Positions 34,118 to 48,042 are shown, counted from the stretch's first letter. The stretch is DNA of 64,000 bases from Bugula neritina (GCA_964035545.1 OZ037770.1:3391662-3455661); one strand, 5' to 3'. Numbers and translations: made by a program. The notes: generated from the sequence alone by a model not told the origin.

Positions 34118-34635
34118 GGCAATGGCAACCACTAGTCATAGCATATAACTTGTTAAGCCTTTCTGTTAACAAGAAGAATTAAAGCTGCAAAACTTCTGGT
34201 AAAAATTTTATTCACATAATGTATATAAGCACTGATATGCACTGCATACAACTTTAACTGCTTAGACACTAGAAATGAGTTGTTATAGGCAATACAATAC
34301 AATAATTAAATATATACTACAATTTTTGCTGTCTGTTAAAACCTTCAATTACAACATAGTATTCTATTAGTTAATGGACAATGTTAGAATTTTTGTAAAC
34401 CATTGGTTTTAAAGCATATTCATAATTTAGTAGCATTATATGAAGCATTACAGAGCAAAAATACAGACTATAAGAAAATTCTATGTATTGTGAGCTTACC
34501 AAGGGTACTATTCGTTTTATGACAAAAGGTTTTTTACAGTAGATCATTATACAATGTGTTTCTGCTTTAAAAAAGTGTCAGCAATAACAATATTACAATG
34601 CGTTATATATTTTGTAGTACCAACAGCTAGAAATC

Positions 34636-35568
34636 TCAATTAACTGGCCCTACCATTGGCTGTTTTCTCTTGAGAAGATTCATTACATGACTGCGGTAGC
34701 CTGGAGTCATGCAAAAATAGACCACAGCATTAAAAATACTGTACAATGTTATATAAAAATATGACATCCATCTGACTGGCTTTCCCGCAATTTCGGCAAT
34801 ATCATCAAAACTGTTGAAAACCACTGTCATGGCTGCTAGAATGTAGGACAAGTAGAGAGATATAGAAATTATTAAAATATATTGAGCGGACCTCTTTACT
34901 ACCAAATCATCTTGTACTGGAACTGTACTTCTGAACTGCATTTTCTTCAACTCTTTCCAAACCTTTGATAAGCAGATGACAGAAGTAATGGAAGTTGTTG
35001 TGATGGACCCACCAAATGCAAGTTTTGTTTGAATGTTAGTCTCATTTATTAAAGCGCCAAACTCACTGAAGCAATACTCAGTAGAACCTGGGGCAATAGT
35101 GATTGTCATGAGAATAAAGCTGAAGATCCAAACTATGCCCAAGCAGAGTTTGATGTTGTTCACTATTTTGTTAGTGTTTACCTGATAAGGATGACATATG
35201 GAGACGTATCGCTCATAGCTGCCGATAGCCAACACAACATTTCTAGCCACAAACGGGACAAATGAAAGGATTGTAACGATAACTTGAAAAGTCTGGGAAC
35301 TAATGACTGGTAAAGTTACAATCAGTCTGTTCAACTTACAGTTGACTGCCAGAAAGAAAACAAAGCAGTTCAAAACATTACATATGCCAATGTTCACTAC
35401 TGTCCAGAAATAAGCCGTTCTTTTTGACTTATCCAACTTCTTTAAAACAATCAGGTTGAGAGTGTTAAATATAACACTAAACAGGTTAAGATACGACAAC
35501 ACAGCGGATTCAGTAGAATGTACACACAAGTCCATGATGTCATCACACAGGACACTTTTATTTCCCAT
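34636..35568 (-). CDS. Rhodopsin-like G-protein-coupled receptor (310 aa, single exon)
   Basis: Seven hydrophobic segments follow a short N-terminus with a possible N-glycosylation site (NKS at residue 3). TM1 leads to NLIVLKK. TM2 is VNIGICNVLNCFVFF. TM3 ends in the motif ERY (GSYERYVSICHPYQ), a conservative form of DRY. ECL2 has a cysteine (STEYCFSEFG) that can pair with the one before TM3 (NCKLNRL). TM7 has NAVVYF in place of NPxxY, and basic residues follow. It is shorter than most amine receptors and ligand is unknown. Intronless receptors of this type often belong to lineage-specific expansions. Start chosen at 35568 because it is followed directly by the N-terminal segment. AATAAA lies on the minus strand at about 34206. 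Confidence 0.85.
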   Translation of the reverse strand: MGNKSVLCDDIMDLCVHSTESAVLSYLNLFSVIFNTLNLIVLKKLDKSKRTAYFWTVVNIGICNVLNCFVFFLAVNCKLNRLIVTLPVISSQTFQVIVTILSFVPFVARNVVLAIGSYERYVSICHPYQVNTNKIVNNIKLCLGIVWIFSFILMTITIAPGSTEYCFSEFGALINETNIQTKLAFGGSITTTSITSVICLSKVWKELKKMQFRSTVPVQDDLVVKRSAQYILIISISLYLSYILAAMTVVFNSFDDIAEIAGKPVRWMSYFYITLYSIFNAVVYFCMTPGYRSHVMNLLKRKQPMVGPVN

Positions 35569-35574
35569 GACAAA

Positions 35575-36118
35575 ACTTTTTTAAGATACTTTGACTTCAG
35601 AAAGCAACTAGCTTTAGCGGTTTCATAAGCGAAAGTGATATTATTATGTATCAAGTTTATTAATTTTCCACATAGAGATGAGAATATTGATTGTGTGATA
35701 AGATATCTTTGTAATACAAGTAAAATCACCTGAATAATTTAAAATCTTATAGTAGAACCAGCAGCTCAACTCGTCGTTACAAAAATCTATTATTATCGCA
35801 AAGTTCTTATATGAAAATTAATATGAAGGCATGCAATTTTAGGCAATAGACATAATAACTATAGTAATATTATTATACATTCCATCAGGCTGCATAATTA
35901 TTTTAAAATGCTTGCAAATATGATGAAGTGGCGATTTACTACAGAACAAATATTCCTGACCATACATGCAGTTACAGGCAATAAGTATTTAGTGACTAGA
36001 TATAATAATGCACCAAAAGTAATTAATAAATAAGTAAACCATATGGTGAATCTATTTTGAGGTCTTTATGTATAAGGTTGTGTGCTATCATATGCAAACT
36101 TTGACAATTTGTTTTAAT
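35575..36118. other. GPCR upstream region
   Basis: Non-coding. No clear TATA box or repeat was identified. Confidence 0.4.
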
Positions 36119-36137
36119 GATCTGCAAGTGTAATACT

Positions 36138-36342
36138 CACGCAAGTTTATAGTCACTATCTCTGTGAGAAACACCTGATAGAAAGGGTTTTTGTTAAAGC
36201 GGGCTAAAGACTTATTCAGAAGTGACACGTGGGAGCAATTATGACTGGATGCTCTTCCTAACATCACCAATGGCCTTTGTCAGGGCTCGAACCCATGACC
36301 TTCGTGTTTACTAGGCAAACGCTCTAGCCCCTAGACCACGGC
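36138..36342 (-). mobile_element. tRNA-derived SINE family 1 with 19-bp target duplication
   Basis: GATCTGCAAGTGTAATACT flanks both sides (36119-36137 and 36343-36361) exactly, showing retroposition. On the minus strand the head has an A-box (TGGTCTAGGGG) and a B-box-like GGTTCGAGCCC. Confidence 0.93.
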
Positions 36343-36361
36343 GATCTGCAAGTGTAATACT

Positions 36362-38200
36362 ATAATATATTTTGCTGAATTTTGCTTTCACTAAATCTCT
36401 GACTAATTTTAAATTCATGTTTAAATTTTTAAATAATGATAAAAAAATTAAATGATCAGATATAAGTAGCAAAGGTCAAAGGTTATAGTGAAACGACAAA
36501 GTTTATTGGACCTACACTCTTTTACCAACTATAGTGACTTAATATAACACAGTGTAATATAGTTATGTTATGTTCATGTTATAGAGCAGACAATTTCATA
36601 TATAAAAATATAAATAATATATTTTCAATGTGTCAAAAAATTATACAGTAGAATTATAGTTTGATATTAATTCAAAACAATCTTTTAATTCTATTGAGGA
36701 CACCATTGTGATAATTACTTCCTTTGTATCTTTATTAATGATCAGCTACAATATACTTACTTATTATGCATGTACTTGTAACAAGTAATCTTTGAAAACG
36801 TAGCATGCGATAAAACACTTGCTTTTGTTGAATATTTTTTTTTTTTACTAAATAAATTTAAAATCAAAATAAAGGTTGAACTTAACCTACTGACAATATG
36901 CATTTTTTTGTAGGCAATGAAAATAACTGACTCATATACCATTAAGTTATCTATGCATCAAATCAATTATTATAACAATATCAAATTATTGCCCTGGAGT
37001 TTTACAGTTGGTATATCCTCATTTTGTATACTCTCCTGAAATACTTTTCTCTAACACATTGAAAAGCATGGTCATACCATTTCAGCCTTCTTTCCTCAAA
37101 ACATGCAGTTCTGATTGGGAAATGGCTTAAGAAAAGAGAATCTAGAATGGCATCACTATGTTTGTCGATGAGGATATCAGGAGAGTATAATATGAAATGA
37201 GGGTAGAGGGAAGCAGAAGGCGTGTTTATAGCCAAAACAAAAGTAGAGCGGCACAATCAAAGCTGCAAAAAATTTGAAAAAATGTCAAAGACCTATATAG
37301 CATACACTTTGACTTTTAATTATATTCTTTTCCACTTAATAAATTTATTGTTGCGGCTTAAAAAGCAATTACGACTGAAAACCCTCCTTAACATCATAGG
37401 ATCCACTGCTGTTGTGTTTACAAAGCCATTAAAAGTCTAATCACCAGACCACACTGTTCCAACCCATCATTTCACACAAAGACAATTCAGTATCACTAAC
37501 ATATGATTCCCCATTCAAACTCTTTAGGATCTTTAGTAAATTGTTGGTATCTATATATATAACTGACTCATGTCTATATATTAGTTTTCTTCTTATGTAA
37601 TAATCACACTGAAATATAGTATTATTCCTATACTTTATTAATTTAATGAAAATATTGTTTGGACAGCCTTATATTATCTACTAAGTCAACTGTACAATTC
37701 TGCACAAGTTATTTTATATTCCACAATTAGTATAATACAGTTTTTAATCTCTAAAAATTATACAAAAACGTATACCAATTTTTTATCTATAGTTGCCAAA
37801 AGTTAAGCAAAACATCTTTCTGTTTTTCATTGACCGAGAAGGTTTTTTGTAGCCTGCCTGAATAGGCTTTCTAAAAAACAGTATTAACCAATCCATCTTC
37901 TTTTCGAATACAATTAGAAGCTTTCTTAGAGCCTATACTTACGATATCAACCACAAAACAATTAATCATTGCAATAAGATTTTACTAATATAGCCATACC
38001 CAAAAACTTCCTATATATATAATAGCTCGCTTATTGCAGCTTAATCCACGTTTTTGACTTGCCACACATATGATTTGCTCCACTGCCTAGCAATTAATAA
38101 TATAGGCTTGCCAGATACCTCTAATTGTCTATATATATCAGTCCATTTGCTGTACAAATCTGTCACCTTATAGATATAGCACATTTAAGCTGTAACACTG
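36362..38200. other. Non-coding stretch before MFS copy 2
   Basis: AT-rich. A minus-strand open frame (37256-37002) has ordinary protein-like composition, but no paralogue or splice support in the window. Confidence 0.4.
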
Positions 38201-39063
38201 TTCACCTTGAATAGGGTAAATTTTCAGTTATAGAAAGAGACTGTGTTAACAGATGTACAGTTCAAATGACTACAAGATATCATAAACAAGATTGCAGCCA
38301 GGAGTCTTCTTTACTAATCAATACTGCTGATCGGAGTATCAACATGTCAAATGAATATTCAAAAAATCAAGAATTCTCAAGATTTGGTTGGGGATGGAAA
38401 GACTTAGGACTATTAATTGTAGTTCTGTTGCTTCAGGGTGGGGCACTGTGCGTAGAGTCTTTCCTTTACCCTCTGTTCCCAGAAATAGCCTTGAAGAAAG
38501 GTTTAACACAGACTTACATTGGAATTGTATTCTCAGCCTATGAAGTTGGCAGGTTTCTCACATCAGCTGGTGTAGGCAGTCTGGTAAGTTGAAGTTTTAT
38601 TCTTTCACAACAAAAACAAAATTAATCTAACTTAGTTATAGATCTGCAAAGTTAATAATAGTCACTGTCAAAATATTTGTTGTTTGGCACTGCAGAATAC
38701 ATAGAGTGATTGATAACCATCAATAGATCTATAGTTTTGTCAATTTTGAATATGGAAATACATTCTGATAAAATAGACTATAGTACAATATAAAGAATAT
38801 TTGTGTAAATTTCAAAGTATAACTTAAAATTCTGCTTATTCTATAGCAAAAAGGAAGCTGTGCAACTCACTTTAAAGGGGTTTCCTTATAGAGCATCTCA
38901 GTTTATTTTTGATATATTTCAAACTAACAAAAATGTACACAACATAAGATTATGTTGCATATAGTTGCCATATCATGGCTTTATCGTCAAAATATTGCTA
39001 ACGTAATTTGAGACATATATGCTGTAGATTGTAGTTACTTACATTACAAAACTGTGCTCTAAA

Positions 39064-39174
39064 TGTCAGTGATTGTTATATTGTTATGGCATTGTGCTGC
39101 AGGTGTCAGTGATTGTATGTTGTGACACTGTGACTCAGGTGTTAGTGATTGTATGATGTGACATTACATTGCAG
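39064..39174 (+). repeat. Tandem decoy acceptors before MFS copy 2 exon 2
   Basis: Units of about 50 bp around 'caggtgtcagtgattgtatg' are repeated just before the true acceptor, each with a CAGGT. Copy 3 has two such units (47390-47471), and copy 1 has traces. Confidence 0.6.
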
Positions 39175-41196
39175 GTAGCAAAGACCACTCCAAAAACTAT
39201 GTTAATCATAGGAGGTGCTTTGTCCAGTGTTTCTAGCTTTCTTTTAGGGTGAGTTCACAAGATACAACAAATTGCAACATTACAACACATTTGTATTTTG
39301 CTGAATAACCAGTTTCAAAACTTAAAATTTATATAATGCTGGAGTTGCAATTGTCTTTAAATTTCAGTTCTTAAGCATTTTGTACATTTTTGGTTGATTT
39401 GCTTTAGGCAATTCAATTTACATAAATGCAGTAAATTATAATTAAAAATATTGGCCATTGATTGCATGAGAAGTTATCAAACTTAATGAAGCAACAAGTG
39501 CTGCATTTTCTGTGATAATCATTAACCAACTATAAATAAAGACAGCCGATTCAGCTAGTACTATACAAACTTGACATCTGATATATTTCTCATTCAACTG
39601 TCTGCATGACTATATACCTTTCATGCATTTGTGTGACATAAATCAACATATAGACTTATTATAAGATAAAAGCTAATAATTTTTTAGAATGCTTTTTCTT
39701 CAACATTCCAATAGTCTGTACTTATAATTCTATATATAAAACACTCAACTGAAATACTTAAATAAAAACTCAAACAGGTAAACTGAGATGAATGGTATAA
39801 GCTAGCTACTTGAAATATTTCATGTTAGGTATTAGGTGAACATTTTAATTATGAAATAGTTTTTTCTGCAGAAAAAGCTCTGATTTTATTTTATTTGAGT
39901 CAGATTTTTGTCTATATGCAGGCCTATGACCTAACATAATATTTCACACAAAGACGTCATTTTTACTTGACTTTTTGATATGATACAGATTAGAGTTAAA
40001 CTTGTCATTGTCAAGCATAATCGCTAATGTATTGGATATTCATTGTCAAATCTATAGATATAGGCTGAGGTTATTACATAATTGTTATCATGTTTCGTGT
40101 TTCCTAATCTCTCTTTTAGATTGTTTTACTATGTGGATGACTGACTATTTTTCTATCTGAATGTCATAGCTAGACTGATATCTGGTTGTGGAATGTCTAT
40201 GGTTACTGTTTCTGGTTTGAGTCTCCTACTCAAAGCCACAGAATTCAAAACTGGAACAGTTCTGGTGAGACTTAGTTTTAATGTTCTAGTTTAAGTTTGT
40301 GACTAACCAACAACCTTACAAATATTTATTGGAATAAAGAATCATATCTCAAAAATTTGTCTATTAAACTGCTTTTTTGTTTCAGGGCATAGTTGAAGGA
40401 GTAATTGGCTGTGCAAATGGTTTTGGTGTAGCAGCTGGAATTTTTCTCAATGATGTAAGCATTTTTATATAGGGCATATCTTATGTTCAATTGTTCATTA
40501 TTATTAAAATATATAATTATTTTGAAGTAAATAAACAACTAAAAATGACATCTGTGCTTAAGTTTTGTTCTTTGTCAGATCGTTACCACGGAAATTTCTG
40601 TCAAAAAGGTTTGAGCCAATGATGTATGATTCCCAGCTAAAGGTAACTTGGAATATGCAACCTTTTTGCATAATTCAAGTGAATATTTTGCTTATTCACA
40701 ATTATTGTGCCACAAGATCCTAAATAGAGCTTTTGTTTTGAATACCAGAATTTTTATTTGTGAAAGTTGATCCCTTTTTGCAGATATCCCTTAAAACGAA
40801 GCAAATAATATTATATGAAAAAATTAAATTTTATAATGTCCAACATATGAATTATTTGTGCCGTGGGAGATATAATTGAAACCTGAACCAAAACCTGACT
40901 ATCAGTTAGTGAAAGTCACATACTTATAAAATAATTCATGCAAACAGTTTTTATTGTGAAAGAAAATTTTAGTAGACATGAATATTTTGTAGTTGGTTGG
41001 TTACTCTTTTACTTGCTATATATTTGGAGGCTTGACTGCAGTTTTAATGATAATTCAAATAAAAGTTCTACCCAGTATAGGTAAGTTTTAACATGTGAAA
41101 CAGAAATGCATAATTTGTTTACAATACGTTGATGTTTATGTTGTCTAATAGTATGTATATATAAGTATGTATACACGTAAAGATATAAATATTTGA

Positions 41197-41283
<87 letters not shown>

Positions 41284-41296
41284 AGGAAAAGAGCAA

Positions 41297-41331
<35 letters not shown>
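41197..41331. repeat. (TA)n microsatellites
   Basis: Two TA tracts separated by 22 unique bases (41279-41300), next to the broken hammerhead repeat. Confidence 0.93.
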
Positions 41332-41335
<4 letters not shown>

Positions 41336-41401
41336 TGGTGTAAGCCGTGGTACTCTGTTCTGTGCTGATGAGGGGAAAAATCCCGAAACAAATTGAGGTA
41401 T
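41336..41401 (+). repeat. Hammerhead repeat, stem III and cleavage site deleted
   Basis: CUGUG, CUGAUGA, GGGG/UCCC and GAAAC are intact, but about 14 bases carrying stem III, GUC and CACAG are missing before ATTGAG. It cannot cleave itself. It is in MFS copy 2 intron 5. Confidence 0.8.
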
Positions 41402-41639
41402 ACATGTGTGTACGTGTGTGTTTGCACGCATGTTCAAATGTCAAGTTTTGTATTCTATTTATAGAAGACGAAAAGAAACCTTTGAAAGGGTTTTTTCAAC
41501 TGATGAAAATACCAGGGCTTTTCTTGCTATTCTTTCACTGTTTTACAAACACGTTCTGTATGACATGTCGTTTAATAAACTTCCCTGCTTTCTTTATTAA
41601 AACGGTATAGTAAAATAATTATAGCATATAATGCTATAA

Positions 41640-42035
41640 TATTATACCACACTATATACTACAATATATATATAAGATACGCTATTATAAACTCTACTAT
41701 ATTACACTAAACTACTTTATGCTATACTACACTGTACTATACTATGGTATACGACAATAATATATTATACTTTACTATTGGTATATATATGCTATGTAAT
41801 ATATACTATACTATACTGCACTGTCCTACACTATACGATACTATGCTATACTATACTCTACTATACTACCCTACACTACACTATACTACACTACACTACA
41901 CTACACTACACTACACTATACTATACTACACTATACTGTACTATGCTACACTACACTACACTACACTATAATATACTAACTACACTCCACTACACTACAC
42001 TAAACTAAACTACACTACACTACACTACACTATAT
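41640..42035. repeat. Pentanucleotide (CTACA/CTATA)n array, MFS copy 2 intron 6
   Basis: Same intron and unit family as in copy 1, but with CTACA dominant in the second half. Copy 3 lacks it. Confidence 0.9.
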
Positions 42036-44399
42036 ACCACCTGTCTAGTTGTATCATATTATGCACAACCACCTGCAACAACTTGACAATGGCTTGAAAC
42101 ATAGCAATTTTCTATTAACAGTTTGCAGCAAGTTCCAGTGATGTTGCAAGCTTACTTGGATCCACCAACTTGATATATTTGTTTTTCTCTCCCTTGTGCG
42201 GACTTATATTGAATAAAGTGAGTATATTTGTAAGTGTTTGTTGTGAAATGCAATGACACCTACAGAAACTATGGAACAGATGCAAGTATTTTATAAGCTT
42301 TAGCAAAAATGAAAAGAAAATCAAATTTTTTTTCATATTTGCAAGAATTCAGGCTGCTATATATATGTCATTAAAATTTCCTATGACTATTCTTTCTATA
42401 ATATAATAATCACTTTATTGCTCATAAACAATACTAATACAGATTGCTGACTCCGACGAATTTGCTGACTTAGATTATTTTGTTGCAGGGGTTCACCTAC
42501 ACACTTATTATTGCTGCATGGTTTACACAATCTCTTTCACTATTACTCATTGGACCTTCTCCACTGCTGGATTTCATTTTCCATGGTAAAAAGTAAGTAG
42601 AATAATTTATAAGTCACGTAATTTGTTGCTTAGGATGTTACAGAAATATAAATGAATTTGTCAAGATTTCAAAGATGCAAAGCCAGTATAAGTCACTTAT
42701 TTATCAGAAATATCGGTTGGTTTAAAACAGGTCTTTCCTTTATTGGATGATTTTTTACATATATTTTGATAAACTCAAAAGTAGAACATTAATTTGTTTT
42801 TTTTCTTGGCAGCAAAAAAGCATTCAAACATTACCAACTTATTTTTATCAGACGTCTCTTTACTGATGAATAACTGGTAATGGTATTATGAACAAAAATA
42901 CAATACAAAAGATTCGTGCTTGCTTATATGTTATATCTCACATTAAAAAACTTATTTAAAATACTTTTTGAAAATATAAATAATATTTTTAGACAATGCT
43001 AAATTGAATTGTAACTGGCTGTATATAAGCATCTTGTAGGTCTTCAAAGTAAATCTAAATTTTCTAGTTTAAATTGAGATAACTGTTATAGTAGAATTCA
43101 TTTCAAGCATGAAATAGTTTTTATAACAAATGCAAGGACTATTAGTTGACCTAATTATCCCATGCAATTGCAAGAAATCAACTAATAGTTTAACATTGGT
43201 GTAGATCCTTAACCATATTCTTTGTGAAACTGATTACAGATACTATCTGGGAACAGTGATCACATGGTGTATCATTCAACTCTCACAAGTGTGTGTATTC
43301 CTAGCTCCTTTCAAAGCCTCTCTCAACTTAGCTGAGTATGTATATAGCCATGTTGAGCCTTTTCCTTCCAGTGCTCAAAAACCTTTGATTATATAGAAAT
43401 TGTATATTTTGTTTTATATTTTCTAACTGTTCTGAACAATTATTTAGCTACAGTTATTATAGTCAATAAGGATGTGATGTTCTTCTTTTTAATAGTTAAT
43501 ATCATAAAGTATTTATATCGTTCAGAGCTACAGGATATGAGAAAGATAGCATACACACATATGGTATGATAGCTGGAATGGTAAACTGTGCACAAGGTCT
43601 GGGATCCATTGTGGGACCAGTTGGGGGCGGAGCTTTGTATGAGGTGTTGGGATTCCCGTGGTTAATGACAGTTTTGGCTCTCATTCAGTTTGGACTTGTG
43701 AGTGTTTATAGTTGAACAGTTTTGTGTCTTGTAAATGTGTTTGAAAAGATTTCTTGAATAGATATTTATACATGTATTTCCTAAGTTTGCATTCTAAGTA
43801 GGCTACGTAGTGATTTCATTTCGGGTAGCAGTTTATATTCGATTCTTGCAGCGCTTATCGAAAACTTTTAAAACTCACATATAGGTTTATAGACATAGAC
43901 TTTATTTTTCACTGCATTTCCAAAACGTTGCTTAAATATAATTATGGCCCTGTGAATTAATTTGTGGTTGTACTTTGCATAACTTATGGTTTTGGTCTCT
44001 CCTGATGCTACTATATATTCCATTATATAGGCAAATGAAAATTATATATTTCCAAATCATGTAGTGATTTTGAGTAGCCCTAAAAGGCATCCTTTTTTTA
44101 ACAGAGCTTTGGATTAGTTTAAATTTTTCAGTGCTTTCAAAGTTAAGATAGCAAGGTTGGATCAATAAGCAAACAAATCAGCGTAATCAGGAAACATACA
44201 GACTTACTTAAAACTGTTAACATGCAAACGTAGAAGCATGCATCATATATCTGTTCAACCAGAGGGTTTTCTTCATTTTGCAGGCAGCTGTTACTATAAT
44301 CTACCTCATTATCATGAGACTAGCAAATAAACCGCTCACACCAGAGCAAGCGGATGAAATGCGCATCAAAAAATAAAAATAGACGTTGATGGAGCAAAA

Positions 44400-45240
44400 G
44401 TCAAATCCTGCCTTCACTTTAATGGTGGTCAGCTTGTCAAATGAATCTCACTAAAATAAAGGTCTAAAAACTGCAAACATTGAAAATATATTATATTCAA
44501 GATTTATACTATAAGTTTCTTTTTATTTTCAAACTATTTTCATATTATTTTATTAATATTATTGTACTACTTTTTTCTTTTGAAACATGTGAGACATATA
44601 TAGCTTAAATTGGTGCTTGAGCAAATCTGATTCTGTTTTATGTAACAACACCTTTGCATAAATCACTAAGATTCAATTATTAAAGTGCATGATCTCAAAA
44701 TAAAAGTGCTATTTGTTGATATATATGGACTGCTTTTTTAACTTGAACTATCTTTTAAGAATTTCTGTCAACAATAATTTCTGATTGAAATCTATTATAG
44801 CTGAAACAGCTAAATAACCGCTTGTATTGGCTGTTAGTATCTTATACAAACAATGAGTATAAGCTTACAGCTTTGATTATTTATATAGATAGCTTGGCAG
44901 TTTCATTTGTTTTTTCACTTAGCAGTTTGTATGGCCTCTGTTCTAAACATTTGAGCCAGCGGAGGCAAAGAAAACCAAACAATAAAGATCAGTCACAAAT
45001 ACTATATCAGCTCTATATTAAGAATTGGACACTGATTCTAACGACAGGTCCTCTGCAATTAGAGAGCCATCATCCATAATTAATTTGAAAAATGTTTGAA
45101 GAGTATAATTACCTAATTAGTTAAATTACTGGTAAGCACTTACCATATTCTGAATCAACTTATTCTTGCACAAAACAATTATTATGAAACTAATATACTT
45201 AGGCATATCTACCCTGAAGTTGTATTTATCTAATAGCCAG
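44400..45240. other. Intergenic stretch between MFS copies 2 and 3
   Basis: Includes the probable 3' end of copy 2. No other feature is seen. Confidence 0.5.
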
Positions 45241-45241
45241 A

Positions 45242-45460
<219 letters not shown>

Positions 45461-45639
45461 TAACTTAAAACTAGACAAGTCAGACATTCTTGGATGAAAC
45501 AACACTTTAAATAATTTTTATGGTGTGTAGGGCTGCTATGATAGCTGGGCAGAAATTTCTCCTGTAAAACCTTCATCTTATGAGGCATGCATTCTGTTAA
45601 ACCTCTTTCACTATGTTAGCTTGTAGAGAATAACTACCT

Positions 45640-45889
45640 AATTAGTTAAATTCCTGGTAAACACTGACCATATTTTTAATCATCTTATTAATATATAGCC
45701 ATCATTTCTGATGCTTTAACTGCTAAAGCAATTAGTCGCTTCACTGCCCAATAAATAAAAGCACCTTGTTTAATATCTTTAAATGTTCATCAATTCATTT
45801 GCTGTAACTACCAACTCAGGTATAGTATAGAATATAGTGACTTTCAAGAAAGAAAATAACTTTGTGAACAGAACTGTGGGTCAGTTCAA
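45640..45889 (+). promoter_or_regulatory. Upstream region of MFS copy 3, shared with copy 1
   Basis: Closely matches 22900-23162 up to the ATG. Confidence 0.5.
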
Positions 45890-46270
45890 ATGACTGCAAG
45901 ATACCAGAAACAAGAATCGAGTCAGGAGTCGTCTCTCTTAATTGATAACTCAAAGGGGAGCATCAACAAGTCAAATGAATATTTAAAAAGTCAGGAATAC
46001 TCAAGATTTGGCTGGAGATGGAAAGACTTAGGACTATTAACTGTAGTTCTGTTACTACAGGGTGGGGCAGTGTGCGTAGAGTCTTTCCTTTATCCTCTGT
46101 TCCCAGAAGTGGCCCTGAAAAAAGGTTTAACACAGACTTACATTGGAGTTGTATTCTCAGCCTATGAAGTTGGCAGATTTCTTACATCAGCTGTTGTAGG
46201 CAGTCTGGTAAGTTGGAGTTTATATTCTTTTTGAAAAAAAAAACAAAATTAATCTAACTTTTAAATATTT

Positions 46271-47035
46271 ACCCCCTATTCACACTTACTGTACCGTACT
46301 CCGTAACAGCAAATTTTAGCGATTTTTGTTAACATCCGGGGATAAATCTTACCCCTCATTCACACTCACCGTATCGTACGCCGTAACAGCAAAAATAAAA
46401 TGGCTACGCTGTTGCATTTTGTCAACGGGTGTTCACACATTGCCGTAAAAGTACAATGCACAACGTTGAGCTGTGACCAATCATAATAAAGCCAACTCTT
46501 GTCTGCGGTGATTTGAACGCCTTTGAATATCATTTACAAATTATTCGCAACATTCTTATCAAAAGATGTTATATAAATGCTATTTACTAAATAAAAGCAA
46601 ATACATGAAAAAAAAACGTTTTTTAAATATATTCGTTTTTGAAATAATTGTGCAAAGTAATTTAAATAATGAATATTTAAGCCGTCCAAATCATTTTTAA
46701 GTTTTTGGTTTGCTTGATTTTGTGATTAGGGAAAGCTAGATTTTTAAGCTGAGTTTAATTCAAACAAGCCGGATAAAGATTTTTTAATCTTTTAAAACTG
46801 TTAAATTGATTAAATTAAATCAAAAATAAGCGATTAAAATAAACTAGCGAAAATGTTCTTTAAATTTTAGTACCAGATCAACTCTACCCAATAGGAGCCC
46901 GCCGTGATTTTTTGAATCAAGCACTGCTTGATCAACGCCGCAACGTATACCGGAGTACGATTTAGCCCGGATGTTAACAGAAATCGCTAGAATTTGCTGT
47001 TACGGCGTACGGTACGGTAAGTGTGAATGAGGGGT
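46271..47035. mobile_element. MITE family B (Harbinger-like), copy 2, compound
   Basis: TTA flanks both ends. The right end (CCCGGATGTTAACAGAAATCGC to the terminus) is matched in reverse by 46271-46345. A second left end starts at 46349 (TTACCCCTCATTCACAC), followed by the body shared with 10371-11042. It therefore looks like one element with a duplicated terminus, or two joined elements. It lies in MFS copy 3 intron 1. Confidence 0.8.
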
Positions 47036-47934
47036 TAGGGACAGATACTAAACATAAGTGTTGAAATGCTGAGTCTTAATTCGGTGCTGCGGAATTGGAA
47101 ATAACTAATAAGGCAGGTGATTTTGATTAGTAGATCAAAACTTACAAGGAAGACCAAGTACTAAATGTGTAAGTAATGTTTCTATCTCAAAACACTTTTT
47201 CTCTACTTACATTAGTAGTAAAACGCTGTGCAACTTAAATTCACAGTTTTATACGTCTTCCTTTTAAATATATTTCAAGTGGATAAAACAATTTGCACAA
47301 AGCAACTCTATAGATTATTTGTTTTATAAGGGCATTATGAACAGTGTTTGAGAATTGCTTTCAGCTGTAGTTTATCATTTGATATTATGATGCAAGTGTC
47401 ACAGTTTTTGTATGATGTGACATTTTGCTGCAGGTGTCAGTGAATGTATTACATGCAACATTGTATTGCAGGTAGCAAAGACCACTCCTAAAACTATGTT
47501 AATCCTAGGAGGTGCTTTGTCCAGTGTCTCCAGTTTTCTTATAGGGTGAGTATAAACTGTGAATTAGACTTTAATATTTTACACAATGTTGTAATTGCAA
47601 CACTTCAAAAGCTAAAAAAACAAGTAATAATGTATGAATTGCAGTATAGCTATAATTTGACTATTTATCAATATTTTGCACCTCTTCTAATTCATTTGTA
47701 ATTCCATTTTAGTTTAGCATGCTTCTATCAATCATATCATATTATATTTAAAAACACTGGTTTTTTGATTGTGCATGAAACAAGTTTGAGTCATAAAATG
47801 TTTTCATTAAACTTGAAAATAACCTTGACAAGCAATGCACCTACTGCGATAATCATTTGCCAGCTAATGCATTTATAGCTGATAAATGATTATCACATGC
47901 GTCTCATACAATTTTAACATCTGATATATATATA

Positions 47935-47943
47935 TACATATAT

Positions 47944-48031
<88 letters not shown>

Positions 48032-48042
48032 TATATATATAT
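47935..48042. repeat. (CA)n-(TA)n compound microsatellite
   Basis: In MFS copy 3 intron 2. Confidence 0.93.

Larger units (their letters stand above)
38266..44376 (+). pseudogene. SLC18B1-like MFS transporter, copy 2 (one in-frame TGA)
   Basis: Eleven exons: 38266-38583, 39175-39248, 40120-40264, 40386-40454, 40993-41080, 41465-41604, 42122-42217, 42489-42592, 43240-43335, 43526-43697, 44284-44376. Every splice site and phase matches copy 1, and exon 10 is one codon shorter. Codon 139 is TGA (40142-40144) where copies 1 and 3 have GGA, truncating the protein after about four helices. The rest of the frame is open to a TAA at 44374-44376. Either it is a very young pseudogene, or the stop is polymorphic or read through: the next codon is CTA, the context known to favour readthrough. 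Polyadenylation signal AATAAA near 44455. Confidence 0.85.

Noticed and set aside
37002-37256. 84-codon minus-strand open frame with protein-like composition
   Set aside because: No paralogue, splice signal match or neighbouring exon could be found; left as non-coding.
46349-47035. Autonomous Harbinger transposon
   Set aside because: No frame with a DDE transposase or Myb-like protein; only terminal repeats and AT-rich filler.
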